29,444 bases of DNA from UMGS1933 sp051891435 (GCA_051891435.1 JBJFFE010000070.1:1-29444), one strand, 5' to 3'. Positions 15,960 through 25,402 are shown, counted from the first letter of the stretch. The notes: generated from the sequence alone by a model not told the origin. Made by a program: numbers and translations.

Positions 15960-16634
15960 TTACATTACATAGAACAATATTGCAAAAAATTGTAATAGAG
16001 TTGCTAATACAATAAATAGATGGAAAATTGAGTGGAAATATTTTTTCTTTTTACCTATTCCATATAAAACTGCCCCTATAGTATATGCTATTCCTCCTGC
16101 TACTAAAAGTATTATTCCATTTTTATGCATTGATTCTAATAATAAATTGAATTTAAATATTATGCACCAACCCATTAGTAAATAGCATATCATTGAAAAT
16201 ACTTTAGTACTTTTTAAATCTATCGCATTTAATGTTATACCTAGAGCTGCAACTCCCCAAATTGCGCCAAAAATTAGCCATCCATAGAAAGGACTAACTG
16301 ACCTTATATTGCATAATGCAACAGGTGTATATGAACCTGCTATTAACAAATATATTGAGCAATGATCTAATATTTGGAAAACCTTTTTTGAAGTTCCTTT
16401 TGGATTTAGTCCATGGTAAATGCTAGATATTGTATATAGTAAAATCATCGTAGATCCATAAATTGCTCCACTGACTATTCCATATACATTATGGTTAAGT
16501 GCAGCCATAATTACACATAATGTGGTTGCCACAATTCCTAATGCTCCTCCAACAATATGTGAAGTCATATTAAATATTTCTTCACCTTTTGTATATGTTG
16601 GAAGTATTCTATCTGCAAGTTTTGTTCTTTGCAT
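15960..16634 (-). CDS. trhA: Hemolysin-III/TrhA family membrane protein
   Basis: A 224-aa seven-helix membrane protein of the PAQR superfamily. Family marks are TSHIVGG in helix 1, SSIYHG after helix 2, LDHCSIYLLIAGSYTP, and HSIFHLFIVLAT at the end. The histidines are the likely metal ligands. TrhA in B. subtilis affects membrane energetics; older names call it hemolysin III. GGGAGG precedes the ATG. It is 16 bases downstream of the acyl-CoA synthetase gene and probably in the same operon. Confidence 0.92.
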   Translation of the reverse strand: MQRTKLADRILPTYTKGEEIFNMTSHIVGGALGIVATTLCVIMAALNHNVYGIVSGAIYGSTMILLYTISSIYHGLNPKGTSKKVFQILDHCSIYLLIAGSYTPVALCNIRSVSPFYGWLIFGAIWGVAALGITLNAIDLKSTKVFSMICYLLMGWCIIFKFNLLLESMHKNGIILLVAGGIAYTIGAVLYGIGKKKKYFHSIFHLFIVLATLLQFFAILFYVM

Positions 16635-16650
16635 TTAAAACCTCCCTGTT

Positions 16651-18327
16651 TTATCTTTTAATTTTATTTGTTGTTGTTTTGTTAAATTCAGTTTTTCTTA
16701 TTTCCACATCTGCAATATGTTTATACAATGGTAATTCTTTTGTAACTTTTGCAATATCTTTTTTTAGTGTTTCTTCTACATTTTCTATTTCTAATTCTTC
16801 AACTTTTTCTTTATTCAAGAATACTTCTGCACATAATGCCACTTCTTGCCCTACATTATTTTTTACTCCTTTTACAATTACTTCTGATATATATGGTATT
16901 CTTAAAATATAATTTTCTATTTCTTCAGGATAAACATTTTTACCATTATTTAAAACAATTACATTTTTCTTTCTTCCATTTATTATTAATTGCCCATGTT
17001 CATTCATTCTTCCAAAGTCTTCTGTGTTAAACCATCCGTCCTTTAATACTTTTTCTGTACGTACTGGGTCTTTATAATATCCCATCATAACAATATCGCC
17101 TTTTACACAAATTTCTCCGTCGCCATCTGGTGTAACATTTTCAAATTTTATTTCACAGCATGGAAGAACTATACCAACAGTTGATGGATCATTAAAATCA
17201 TCCATGTTTGCACTAACAAGCGGAGAACATTCTGTTATTCCATAACCATTTATTAAATTTATTCCTATACTATCAAAGAATTTTCCTAATTCTGGTCTTA
17301 TAGGAGCTCCTCCTACAACTATTTTTCTTAAGTTGCCACCAAAAGCTTCATGTATTGATTTAAATAATGTTTTTCTTTTATCTATTCCTATTTTTCTTAA
17401 AGCATTACTTACTTTTATTAATATCTTCAAACCAGTTTCTTTACCTGTTTTTTTAGCATTAGCCCATATACTTTTATAAAATACTTCTGCAAAAGCTGGT
17501 ACTAAATATATATAATCAGGTTTGTATAATTGTAAATTTTTTAATACATTTTTTAAACTATCATTTATACAAATTGTAACATGTTTATGTAGAGCTACTA
17601 ATATCCCTGCAACAGCTTCATATGTATGGTGATATGGAAGTACTGATAGACATTTAGTATATACTGTTGAAACTTGAAGTCCATAGTATACACAACTAAC
17701 TAAGTTATGTTCTGATAGCATAACTCCTTTTGGTTCATCTGTTGTTCCTGATGTATATACCAATAATTTTAATACATTAGTATCTTTATGTTCTATACTT
17801 GTAAATGATGTATTTCCTTTTTCATATTCTTTTTTTCCTTTTTCCATAAATTTATCATATGATAATATATTTTCTTTATCTTCTTCTTGCTCAAATCCAA
17901 TATAATATTTTATTTTTGGTAATTCCTTTTTAAATTCTTCTATGTATTTTTCAAATTTACTTGAATAGAATAAAACTTCACTATCACTATTTTTTAATAC
18001 ATTTATAATTTCTTCACATGTTAATTCTTTATCTACTGGAACTAAAACTCCATCAGATTGTAATACTGTTAAATAAACAGTAAGCCAGTTATAGCTATTA
18101 TCTCCTACAACTGCTATATGGCTTTTTAACATATCTATTGTAGATAAAGCCGTTCCTAAATAATTTGTATCGTTTTTGAATTCTTTATATGAAACTTTTA
18201 CTATCTCTTTTTTGTTTTTATATTCAAAAGCTGTTTTATCTCCCGCTTCTTTCACTGCTAAATCTAGCATTTCCTTAATTGTGTTTATTTTAGTAACTTC
18301 ATAGTATTTTAAATTCTCATTTTTCAT
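16651..18327 (-). CDS. AMP-binding acyl-CoA/acyl-ACP synthetase
   Basis: Adenylate-forming enzyme, 558 aa, that activates a fatty acid with ATP for thioester formation. Motifs in order: P-loop VYTSGTTDEPKGVMLSEHN (about 192), YHHTYE, GGAPIRPELG, NGYGITECSPLVSAN (about 350), GWFNTEDFGR, INGRKKNVIVLNNGKNVYPEEIE, and the catalytic lysine region FNKTTTNKIKR at the very end. This order fits the long-chain FadD/LuxE-like group. The acceptor (CoA or ACP) cannot be told from sequence. TAGGAGG precedes the ATG, 13 bases after rlmB. Confidence 0.9.
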   Translation of the reverse strand: MKNENLKYYEVTKINTIKEMLDLAVKEAGDKTAFEYKNKKEIVKVSYKEFKNDTNYLGTALSTIDMLKSHIAVVGDNSYNWLTVYLTVLQSDGVLVPVDKELTCEEIINVLKNSDSEVLFYSSKFEKYIEEFKKELPKIKYYIGFEQEEDKENILSYDKFMEKGKKEYEKGNTSFTSIEHKDTNVLKLLVYTSGTTDEPKGVMLSEHNLVSCVYYGLQVSTVYTKCLSVLPYHHTYEAVAGILVALHKHVTICINDSLKNVLKNLQLYKPDYIYLVPAFAEVFYKSIWANAKKTGKETGLKILIKVSNALRKIGIDKRKTLFKSIHEAFGGNLRKIVVGGAPIRPELGKFFDSIGINLINGYGITECSPLVSANMDDFNDPSTVGIVLPCCEIKFENVTPDGDGEICVKGDIVMMGYYKDPVRTEKVLKDGWFNTEDFGRMNEHGQLIINGRKKNVIVLNNGKNVYPEEIENYILRIPYISEVIVKGVKNNVGQEVALCAEVFLNKEKVEELEIENVEETLKKDIAKVTKELPLYKHIADVEIRKTEFNKTTTNKIKR

Positions 18328-18340
18328 GAATTTATACCTC

Positions 18341-19126
18341 CTAATTATTTTTTCTTTGCTTTACTACTTCATACATTACTATTCCAGCAGATACTGAAGC
18401 ATTTAATGAAGTTATTTTCCCTTTCATTGGGATTTTTACTAAAAAGTCGCAATTATCTTTTACCAATCTGCTCATTCCAAAGCCTTCGCTTCCTATTACT
18501 ATTGCAATTGGTCCATCGAAATTTTCATTGTAGTAATAATTTTTTGCTTCCATGTCTGTGCCACATACCCAGATGCCATTGTCTTTTAAATATTTTATTG
18601 TTTCATTTAAGTTATTCACTCTTGCTATATTCATGTGTTCTACTGCTCCTGCAGATACTTTATAAACTGTACTATTAACTGTTGCAGCTCTTCTTTTTGG
18701 AATTATTACGCCATGCACCCCTGCTGTTTCTGCTGTTCGAATGGCTGATCCAAGATTATGTGGATCTTCTATTCCATCTAGAATTAATATAAATGGTTTT
18801 TCATTTTTTTTATCTGCTAAATTTAATATATCTTCTACCTCACAATAGTCAAAAGGTGGAACTATTGCAATTACTCCTTGATGATTATCTGACTGTGCCA
18901 TTTGGTTTAATTTTGCTCTGTCAACTTCTACTATTACAACTCTTCTTTCTTTTGCCATAGATATTATTTTATTTATTGAACCATGTTTTTCTCCATTTGC
19001 AATAAATATTTTGTTAATATCTTTTCCGGTTTCTAATAATTCTAACACAGCATTACGACCTTCAATTTGGTCTTGATATGCTTCTTCAAAATTTTTCTCT
19101 TTTTTTATATTATTTTTTTTATTCAT
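18341..19126 (-). CDS. rlmB: 23S rRNA (guanosine-2'-O-)-methyltransferase RlmB
   Basis: SpoU-type SAM methyltransferase, 261 aa. The N-terminal substrate domain starts IEGRNAVLELLETGKDI. SpoU motif 1 is LDGIEDPHNLGSAIRTAE (about 138), motif 2 IVIGSEGFGMSRLV, and motif 3 KIPMKGKITSLNASVSAGIVMYE, which contribute to the trefoil knot. It is expected to methylate G2251 in the 23S P-loop. TGGAGG precedes the ATG. It heads a run with the acyl-CoA synthetase and trhA. Confidence 0.93.
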   Translation of the reverse strand: MNKKNNIKKEKNFEEAYQDQIEGRNAVLELLETGKDINKIFIANGEKHGSINKIISMAKERRVVIVEVDRAKLNQMAQSDNHQGVIAIVPPFDYCEVEDILNLADKKNEKPFILILDGIEDPHNLGSAIRTAETAGVHGVIIPKRRAATVNSTVYKVSAGAVEHMNIARVNNLNETIKYLKDNGIWVCGTDMEAKNYYYNENFDGPIAIVIGSEGFGMSRLVKDNCDFLVKIPMKGKITSLNASVSAGIVMYEVVKQRKNN

Positions 19127-19156
19127 TTATTACCTCCACAAGATAATTTTTAATTT

Positions 19157-19227
19157 TATTCGTTACCGTTCAGCCTACCTTTTGTATATTTTATAAACAA
19201 TATAGCCCCAACGAGATTTGGCGGGCG
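19157..19227. repeat. Degenerate copy of the palindromic repeat
   Basis: The spacer between rlmB and lepA has CCCCAACGAGATTTGGCGGGC, which closely matches CCCCGACGAGATTGGGCGGGC at 3212-3232, and TTTTGTATATTTTATAAA, which also occurs at 29347. The other arm is decayed. Confidence 0.45.
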
Positions 19228-19236
19228 TCTTTAGTG

Positions 19237-21045
19237 TTATTCATCATCTAATTTTAAAACAGCTAAAAATGCTTCTTGTGGGACCTCCACATTACCAATT
19301 TGTCTCATCTTTTTCTTGCCCTTCTTTTGTTTCTCCAATAATTTTTTCTTTCTTGTTACATCTCCTCCATAGCATTTTGCAAGTACATCCTTTCTCATTG
19401 CTGATATTGTTTCCCTTGCAATAACCTTACCACCTACTACTGCTTGAATTGGTACTTCAAATAATTGTCTTGGTATAACTGTTTTTAGTTTTTCTGTCAT
19501 TTTCTTTCCTCTTGAATAAGCAGAATCTTTATGCACTATAAAAGACAATGCATCTACAGGTTCATTATGTATATGTATGTCTAATTTAACTAAATCTGCT
19601 TTTCTATAGGTGCTAAACTCATAGTCGAAAGAAGCATAACCTTTTGTTTTTGATTTTAATGTGTCAAAGAAATCGTATATTATCTCATTTAAAGGAAGTT
19701 CATAGTAAAGTATTACTCTTGTAGCGTCTATATATTTCATATCTAAATATGTGCCTCGTCTATTTTGACACATTTCCATGACATTCCCTACATATTCTTT
19801 TGGAAGTAATATTTCTGCTTTTACTATTGGTTCTTCAATGTATGCAATTTTTTGGGCTGGTGGCAAATCTATAGGATTATAAATATCTAATACTTCTCCT
19901 GTTTGCTCATATACTTTATATATAACTGATGGTGCTGTTGTAATTAAATCTAGGTCAAATTCTCTTTCTAACCTTTCCTGAACTATTTCTAAGTGTAATA
20001 ATCCCAAGAATCCACATCTAAAGCCAAAGCCTAATGCTATTGAGGTTTCTGGTTCATATTCAAGAGCTGCATCATTTAATTTTAATTTTTCTAATGCATC
20101 CTTTAACCTTTCATAATCACTACCATCTAATGGATATAACCCACAATATACCATTGAATTTGCTTTTTTATAACCTGGTAATGGTTCTTTTGCTGGGTTA
20201 TTTACTTTTGTTATTGTATCTCCTACATGAAGATCACTAACTGTTTTTATACTTGCTACAATGTAGCCAACCTCGCCTGCTTCTAGTTTTTCAGCTGGTG
20301 CATATCTTCCTGGTTCTAAATATCCAAGTTCTGTAATTACAAATTTTTTATTTGTAGCCATAAATAATATTTCGTCACCAGTTTTTACGGTTCCTTCTAC
20401 TACTCTTACATAGCTTACTGCACCCCTGTAATTATCATAAAAAGAATCAAATATTAAGCATTTTAGTGGTTTTTCTTTGTCTCCCTTTGGTGGTGGAAAA
20501 TCTGTTACTATTCTTTCTAAAACTTCATCAATATTTAAACCTGATTTTGCAGATATGCAAGGTGCATCTTCTGCAGGTATTCCAATTATATCTTCTATTT
20601 CCTTTTTTACTTCATCTGGTCTTGCATTTGGCAAATCTACTTTATTTATTACTGGTAATATTTCTAGGTTATTATCTAGTGCCAAATACACATTTGCAAG
20701 TGTTTGTGCCTCTACTCCTTGGCTACTATCTACAACTAAAATAGCTCCTTCACATGCTGCCAAACTTCTTGATACTTCATAATTAAAGTCTACATGTCCA
20801 GGAGTATCAATTAAATTTAATATATACTCATTACCATCTTTTGCTTTATAATTCATTCTTACTGCTTGTGCTTTTATTGTTATTCCTCTTTCACGCTCTA
20901 AGTCCATATTGTCTAGCACTTGACTTTCCATTTCTCTTTGGCTAAGTAAGCCTGTTTTTTCTATTAGTCTGTCTGCTAGAGTTGATTTTCCATGGTCTAT
21001 ATGGGCTATTATACTAAAGTTTCTGATATATTTTTGCTTGTCCAA
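19237..21045 (-). CDS. lepA: Elongation factor 4 (LepA), ribosome-associated GTPase
   Basis: Translational GTPase, 602 aa, the usual length. G1 is AHIDHGKSTLADRL, G2 is RERGITIKAQ, G3 is DTPGHVDF, G4 is NKVDLPNA, and G5 is the serine-alanine-lysine SAKSG. Domains II, III and V follow, and the LepA-specific C-terminal domain carries AVVGGKVIARETISAMRKDVLAKCYGGDVTRKKKLLEKQK. The start is TTG (MDKQKYIRN) with GGAGG 5 bases upstream. In Bacillus lepA often precedes hemN; here rlmB follows. Confidence 0.97.
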   Translation of the reverse strand: MDKQKYIRNFSIIAHIDHGKSTLADRLIEKTGLLSQREMESQVLDNMDLERERGITIKAQAVRMNYKAKDGNEYILNLIDTPGHVDFNYEVSRSLAACEGAILVVDSSQGVEAQTLANVYLALDNNLEILPVINKVDLPNARPDEVKKEIEDIIGIPAEDAPCISAKSGLNIDEVLERIVTDFPPPKGDKEKPLKCLIFDSFYDNYRGAVSYVRVVEGTVKTGDEILFMATNKKFVITELGYLEPGRYAPAEKLEAGEVGYIVASIKTVSDLHVGDTITKVNNPAKEPLPGYKKANSMVYCGLYPLDGSDYERLKDALEKLKLNDAALEYEPETSIALGFGFRCGFLGLLHLEIVQERLEREFDLDLITTAPSVIYKVYEQTGEVLDIYNPIDLPPAQKIAYIEEPIVKAEILLPKEYVGNVMEMCQNRRGTYLDMKYIDATRVILYYELPLNEIIYDFFDTLKSKTKGYASFDYEFSTYRKADLVKLDIHIHNEPVDALSFIVHKDSAYSRGKKMTEKLKTVIPRQLFEVPIQAVVGGKVIARETISAMRKDVLAKCYGGDVTRKKKLLEKQKKGKKKMRQIGNVEVPQEAFLAVLKLDDE

Positions 21046-21066
21046 TTTTGCCTCCTACAAAAGTCC

Positions 21067-21170
21067 GCCGCATCTCGTCGGGTTTCAATTTTTCTTTTTT
21101 TAGGCTCCTCTAAGTAATCCCTACTTGAGATTCTCCTAAAAAAAGAAAAAATGAAACCCCTGCGTGCGGC
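21067..21170. repeat. Long palindromic element upstream of lepA
   Basis: The left arm from GCCGCATCTCGTCGGG, then TTTCA-TTTTTCTTTTTTTAGG, pairs with a right arm ending CCTAAAAAAAGAAAAA-TGAAACCCCTGCGTGCGGC. The arms differ mainly at TCTCGTC versus CGCAG, the same pair of end motifs found in the element at 3087-3228, in the opposite order. Confidence 0.75.
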
Positions 21171-21194
21171 TACCTTCAAATTAAATATCTAAAA

Positions 21195-21731
21195 TTATTT
21201 GCAATATTTTTTATATTGTTCTTTTAAGTGTTTCTTATTCATGATTTTTTCTATTCCATTTTTCGCAATTTCTTCTTTGATAACCGTCAAGAATTTTTCT
21301 GTTTTAGGGTTATATAAGTTTCTTATTGTTTCTATTTCATTCCAATATTTTAATGGATATTCCTTATTCCATTCTTTACCTTTATACACTATTCCTGCTG
21401 CAATATGGTCACAAAGCATTTCTACTGCATATTTATATGGAATTACTGGTGTTTCTTCTGCATTCCAGTCATACCAATATTCTATATGATGCTTATTTCT
21501 TCCTTTATGGTGTAACCATGCTTCTGAGTATCCTTTTTCTTTTCTTGCAAAGTTTATTGGACTTCTATTTCCTTGATAATATTTACAGCTTTCTATAAAT
21601 TCTACTGGTGAATATTTCGACAAATCATGTACAAATCCTCTAAATGGAATTCCTGCTTTTATAGAAAGTTTAAATACATACCACCTATGTTTTGTTATTA
21701 ATTTAAAATGTTTCCAAATTTTTTTTAACAT
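21195..21731 (-). CDS. DUF5662-like protein
   Basis: A 178-aa soluble protein, basic and aromatic-rich. Visible marks are HRWYVFKLSIKAG, FVHDLSKYSPVEF and HHKGRNKHHIEYW. The His/Asp pattern (H...HD...HH) suggests a metal-dependent HD-like fold; this resembles what I recall as DUF5662 in Clostridia. Function unknown. AAGGAG precedes the ATG. It stands between lepA and the pilin-like gene. Confidence 0.65.
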   Translation of the reverse strand: MLKKIWKHFKLITKHRWYVFKLSIKAGIPFRGFVHDLSKYSPVEFIESCKYYQGNRSPINFARKEKGYSEAWLHHKGRNKHHIEYWYDWNAEETPVIPYKYAVEMLCDHIAAGIVYKGKEWNKEYPLKYWNEIETIRNLYNPKTEKFLTVIKEEIAKNGIEKIMNKKHLKEQYKKYCK

Positions 21732-21876
21732 TTTGTCTCCTTATGTTTATTATTCTTTGTTGTAAATAAAATTTTTTATTTCAGCATTATAAATTAAAAT
21801 AGGCTAATACCTCGTTAAAACTATGATTCTTTTTTTAACTTTTGTTATATCATGATAGTTTTTTTCATTTGAATTA

Positions 21877-22521
21877 TTAATTATTATACCATGTCATTGG
21901 AAAATTCATATATGCTATATAATAAAACTTATTCAAATATCCATCTTCATCATATCCATAACAATATCTAATATATGCTGAAATTGTTTTATCTTTCCAA
22001 TCAGATAAGAAACTTTTATAACTTGCATCATTTTTTTCTATATTTTTTATTTTGCAAAATGTATTATAATAAGATTCTACTCTTTCTTGATTTGATAATG
22101 AATTTGACATCTGTTTTATTCTTCCATTTTTAACCAGATTATTTAGCTGACTTTCTGTATTATTTGTATTTAAATTAATGTCACAATTTTTGGTTATATC
22201 TGTATATAGATAACCTATAATTTCTACTTGTTTTCTTATTTGAGTATTTTTATCAATTCCTACAAAATTAATAAGTTTTTGTGCATATTTTTTATCTGAA
22301 TTGAAATATTCAGACATATTGTTAAACTCTTCTGCTGTTATAAAGCATTTTTGAACATTTCTTATTGCTGCATCTGCATTTGAACTTATTAAATTTGAAA
22401 CTTCAGCTACTTGTTCATCAGTCTTTGTAGAATTTTTTAACAACATAATTCCTAATGAGACTAAAATAATTATTATCAAAACTGTTGCTGCAATTAATAA
22501 TGCTTTTGTTGCATTTTCCAT
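21877..22521 (-). CDS. Pilin-like surface protein, MENATKALLIAA family, copy 1
   Basis: A 214-aa protein with an N-terminal hydrophobic helix (MENATKALLIAATVLIIIIL) and an exported polar region. The C-terminus ends in YDEDGYLNKFYYIAYMNFPMTWY. ATG at 22521 has AAAGGAG upstream; a further upstream ATG at 22548 is unlikely because copy 2 starts at the same MENATK. The short N-terminus before one helix looks like a type IV pilin-like or single-helix anchor. The paralogue at 24301 shares the start, the EEFN-EYF segment, the IIGYLYT segment and the C-terminal motif. Function unknown. Confidence 0.7.
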   Translation of the reverse strand: MENATKALLIAATVLIIIILVSLGIMLLKNSTKTDEQVAEVSNLISSNADAAIRNVQKCFITAEEFNNMSEYFNSDKKYAQKLINFVGIDKNTQIRKQVEIIGYLYTDITKNCDINLNTNNTESQLNNLVKNGRIKQMSNSLSNQERVESYYNTFCKIKNIEKNDASYKSFLSDWKDKTISAYIRYCYGYDEDGYLNKFYYIAYMNFPMTWYNN

Positions 22522-22576
22522 ATACTTTCTCCTTTGTTTTGCAATCATTATATTATTTTTTAAACACTCTTATATT

Positions 22577-23266
22577 TTAGGATATAATTGCAATTAATAT
22601 ATATACACTTATTCTAATTAATGCATTTGTAATTAAATTATCTGTTACAAAAGGAATTCCTATTTTATTTATTTTGTCATATTCGTTAATAAGCGTATCT
22701 ATTTCTTCTTTTGCGCATAAGTTTTTCTTCTCCATATATTCTTTTGCTAAATATTTTGATTTTGTCATTGCGTCTATTTCTAAAAAAGCTCTTACTGAAA
22801 ATTGTATAAATGCAAGTAAAGTCAAAATAAATATTTGGAAAATACTGTTTTTTATTATACCACATATTGTTAAAATTGTAACTATCGCAAAATATAAAAT
22901 TGAAATATTAGAAAATATAAAATTAAACATAAGCACGGTTCTATCTTGTACAGAATGTATACATTCATGTGCTATTGTTTGTATTCTTGCATAATTATCT
23001 TTTAAATCTGCTATTGATATTTTATTTGTAATTGCTATATATAAGCTTGTTTTTGTGTCTTTTGCCTCTTCTATTTTAACATCTTTATTATCTAGCATCT
23101 CAAGCATTTCTTTCGCTATTTCAATATTTTCTGGGAACTTGTCTGTTACTGTTTGCATTTTTTTATTTTCTTCTAAAGATTTTGCCTTTTTTATATTAAT
23201 TTTAAATATAAATTTAAATAATATTATAGTTATAATACATGCACCTAAACAAATATATTCTTCCAT
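22577..23266 (-). CDS. YugP-like membrane zinc metallopeptidase
   Basis: A 229-aa membrane protein. An N-terminal helix leads into a cytoplasmic part holding the zinc motif AHECIHSVQDR (HExxH, about residue 86). Two transmembrane helices follow (about 107-155), then AFLEIDAMTKSKYLAKEYM with the third ligand glutamate, and a last helix. This order matches the YugP/neutral zinc peptidase family (PF04298). The substrate is not known. GAGGAAAAA precedes the ATG. It lies between the two pilin-like genes. Confidence 0.75.
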   Translation of the reverse strand: MEEYICLGACIITIILFKFIFKINIKKAKSLEENKKMQTVTDKFPENIEIAKEMLEMLDNKDVKIEEAKDTKTSLYIAITNKISIADLKDNYARIQTIAHECIHSVQDRTVLMFNFIFSNISILYFAIVTILTICGIIKNSIFQIFILTLLAFIQFSVRAFLEIDAMTKSKYLAKEYMEKKNLCAKEEIDTLINEYDKINKIGIPFVTDNLITNALIRISVYILIAIIS

Positions 23267-23386
23267 TTTTTCCTCTTTTCCTTTATACTTTTAGTATAAC
23301 ACAAAGCTGAAATAAACCTCAAGTATTAGTTTATATTTTTAACAATATATGTAATATTTTAATGTTTTTTATAATATGTTATATAA

Positions 23387-24199
23387 ATGGTGATTATTTT
23401 GAAATTTTTTTTATTTACAAAGAAGACTTTATTAATAAGTTTTTTTGTGTCCCTAATAATTTTAATTTTATTTTTTATTCTATATAAATCTACATATTCA
23501 TCAGTAGACTTAGCCTGTAATAGTGAAGTTTCAGATGATTTTATAGAAAAGATTTCAAATCTTACTAATGGAGATGAAAAAGTTGCTTATTTAACTTTTG
23601 ATGATGGTCCCACTACGTCAATCACTCCAAAAGTTTTAGATATTTTAAAAGAAGAAAATATAAAAGCCACTTTTTTTGTTATTGGTAAATCTGTTGATGC
23701 AAATCCTGAAATTGTAAAACGAGCTTATGAAGAAGGACATTATATAGCAAATCATACTTATAATCACAACAATTCTACTTTATATCAGTCTTCAGAAAGT
23801 TTTATAGATGAAATAAGAAAAACTGATTTAGCAATAGGCAATGCAATTGGTATAGCAAATTACTGTTCTCATCTATTTCGATTTCCTAATGGTTTTATGG
23901 CTCCACTTTATAAATCTAAAAAAAAAGAAGCAGTTTCACTACTTTCAGAAATGAATTATGCTTATATTGATTGGAATTGTTTAAATAACGATTCTATGAA
24001 AAAATATACTACCAAGCAACTATTAAACAATTTAATAGAATCTTCTAAAAATAAGAACACATTAGTTATATTAATGCATGATACCAAAGATGTTAGTAAT
24101 AGTTCTTTAGTTTTAAAAGATTCTATTTCTTACTTAAAGTCCCAAGGATATGAATTTAAAAATTTTTATAGTCTAATACCTAACAGTATAACCTATTAA
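23387..24199 (+). CDS. Polysaccharide deacetylase (NodB domain), membrane-anchored
   Basis: Predicted carbohydrate esterase 4 that removes N-acetyl groups from peptidoglycan or another glycan outside the cell. It has 270 aa, with an N-terminal membrane anchor (about 13-35). The NodB motifs are: TFDDGP (about 70), metal histidines HTYNH (about 124-128), FRFPNG, DWNCLNND, and LVILMHD near the end. The ATG at 23387 lacks a good ribosome site; a TTG at 23399 has GGTGA 6 bases upstream and may be the real start. It is the only plus-strand gene in the right two thirds of the window. It lies against the truncated pilin-like copy, so the segment may have moved in. Confidence 0.85.
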   Translation: MVIILKFFLFTKKTLLISFFVSLIILILFFILYKSTYSSVDLACNSEVSDDFIEKISNLTNGDEKVAYLTFDDGPTTSITPKVLDILKEENIKATFFVIGKSVDANPEIVKRAYEEGHYIANHTYNHNNSTLYQSSESFIDEIRKTDLAIGNAIGIANYCSHLFRFPNGFMAPLYKSKKKEAVSLLSEMNYAYIDWNCLNNDSMKKYTTKQLLNNLIESSKNKNTLVILMHDTKDVSNSSLVLKDSISYLKSQGYEFKNFYSLIPNSITY

Positions 24200-24213
24200 T
24201 AGTCAAAAAGTAA

Positions 24214-24282
24214 TTAGCCAATATATACTTTTGCAATCAAGACTGTCGCAACTATTAACAAGGCTTTTCTAGCGTTTTCCAT
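24214..24282 (-). pseudogene. Truncated third copy of the pilin-like family
   Basis: An intact ribosome site (AAAGGAG) and ATG lead into MENARKALLIVATVLIAKVY, then IG and stop: the N-terminal helix of the MENATKALLIAA family with no exported part. It abuts the end of the deacetylase gene. It is most simply a 3'-deleted remnant. Confidence 0.75.
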
Positions 24283-24300
24283 ATTTTGCTCCTTTATTTA

Positions 24301-25017
24301 TTAATTTTCCTTTTTAGAATACCATGATTTTTCAAATTTTAAATGTGCAATATAATATGTCTTATTTATATAACCGTCTTCATCATAAGACCAACTCCAT
24401 GTTCCCCAGGCTGTTACAGTTTTATTATTCCTATCGTCAATATAATCTTTTTCTATTTTTTCCTTTGTTGTTTCATCTAATGTATCATAATCTGCATATC
24501 CACTTTTTTTTGCATATATTTTTATATAATATTGCTTATGGCTCGTAAGCCCTCCTGGCAATAATTCAAGTTCATTACGTTTTTTTAATATATCAAATCC
24601 TTCTTCTATCATGTATTTATGATAATCATCTAAATTTTGAAAGTTGCTAGATTTTTTTAATATATTAGTTGGTATATCATGAAAATTTACATCACCTGTG
24701 TATAAATATCCTATAATTTGGATTTGATTTCTTAATTTTACGTTTTGTTCATTTATAATAATATCCTTGAATTCATTAGAAGTTATATTTTCTTTTTGAA
24801 AATACTCTACAAATTTATTAAATTCTTCCTTTGTTACATAATTTTTTTGGTAATCTCTAATTGCAGAATCTGTTGACAGACTTAATGAATTTTGAACTTC
24901 ATCTGCTTGTTTGGAAATTCCTGATGCATTTTTTATTAATAATACTCCTGTTGCAATTAAAACTATTGCAATCAAGACTGCTGCAGCTATTAGCAATGCT
25001 TTTGTAGCATTTTCCAT
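24301..25017 (-). CDS. Pilin-like surface protein, MENATKALLIAA family, copy 2
   Basis: A 238-aa paralogue of the protein at 21877. The N-terminal helix is MENATKALLIAAAVLIAIVL. The exported region contains YVTKEEFNKFVEYFQ and QIIGYLYTG. The C-terminal motif is YDEDGYINKTYYIAHLKFEKSWY. GGAG lies upstream of the ATG. It follows the YlbF-family gene by 27 bases and is likely co-transcribed. Function unknown; surface display is inferred from the single N-terminal helix. Confidence 0.7.
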   Translation of the reverse strand: MENATKALLIAAAVLIAIVLIATGVLLIKNASGISKQADEVQNSLSLSTDSAIRDYQKNYVTKEEFNKFVEYFQKENITSNEFKDIIINEQNVKLRNQIQIIGYLYTGDVNFHDIPTNILKKSSNFQNLDDYHKYMIEEGFDILKKRNELELLPGGLTSHKQYYIKIYAKKSGYADYDTLDETTKEKIEKDYIDDRNNKTVTAWGTWSWSYDEDGYINKTYYIAHLKFEKSWYSKKEN

Positions 25018-25044
25018 ACTTTTCTCCTTTGTTCTAATATTTTA

Positions 25045-25377
25045 TTACAATAAATCTTTTACAGATTCACTTATAATTTTGTTTACATCTGCTAGCATTA
25101 TATTAAATCTAACTTCAATATCAAAAAATTCTTTGATTTTTGCATCTTTCATTAATATTTGATACATTTCTTGTAATTTTTTTTGTTTTTCTTCGTCTTG
25201 TTTTTCTCCTTGAAATGCCATTACTTGTACATCATATCTTATTTTCTCAAATTCATCTACCTTTTGTTTCATTTCTGGATTGTTGTTTAAATCTTCTTTT
25301 GCTTTTTCGTATTCTAAATATTCCTTACTTTCTCTTATTGCTTTTGCTAAATTGTTTGCTTCATCATATACGTACAT
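25045..25377 (-). CDS. YlbF/YmcA-family regulator
   Basis: A 110-aa all-helical protein of the Com_YlbF family. It starts YDEANNLAKAIRESKEYLEYEKAKEDLNNNPE and has the long helices of the family. In B. subtilis, YlbF, YmcA and YaaT work with RNase Y and affect mRNA processing, competence and sporulation. Whether this protein does so is inference. AAGGAGG precedes the ATG. Confidence 0.85.
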   Translation of the reverse strand: MYVYDEANNLAKAIRESKEYLEYEKAKEDLNNNPEMKQKVDEFEKIRYDVQVMAFQGEKQDEEKQKKLQEMYQILMKDAKIKEFFDIEVRFNIMLADVNKIISESVKDLL

Positions 25378-25402
25378 ATACTTGTCCTCCTTATTAATTA
25401 AC

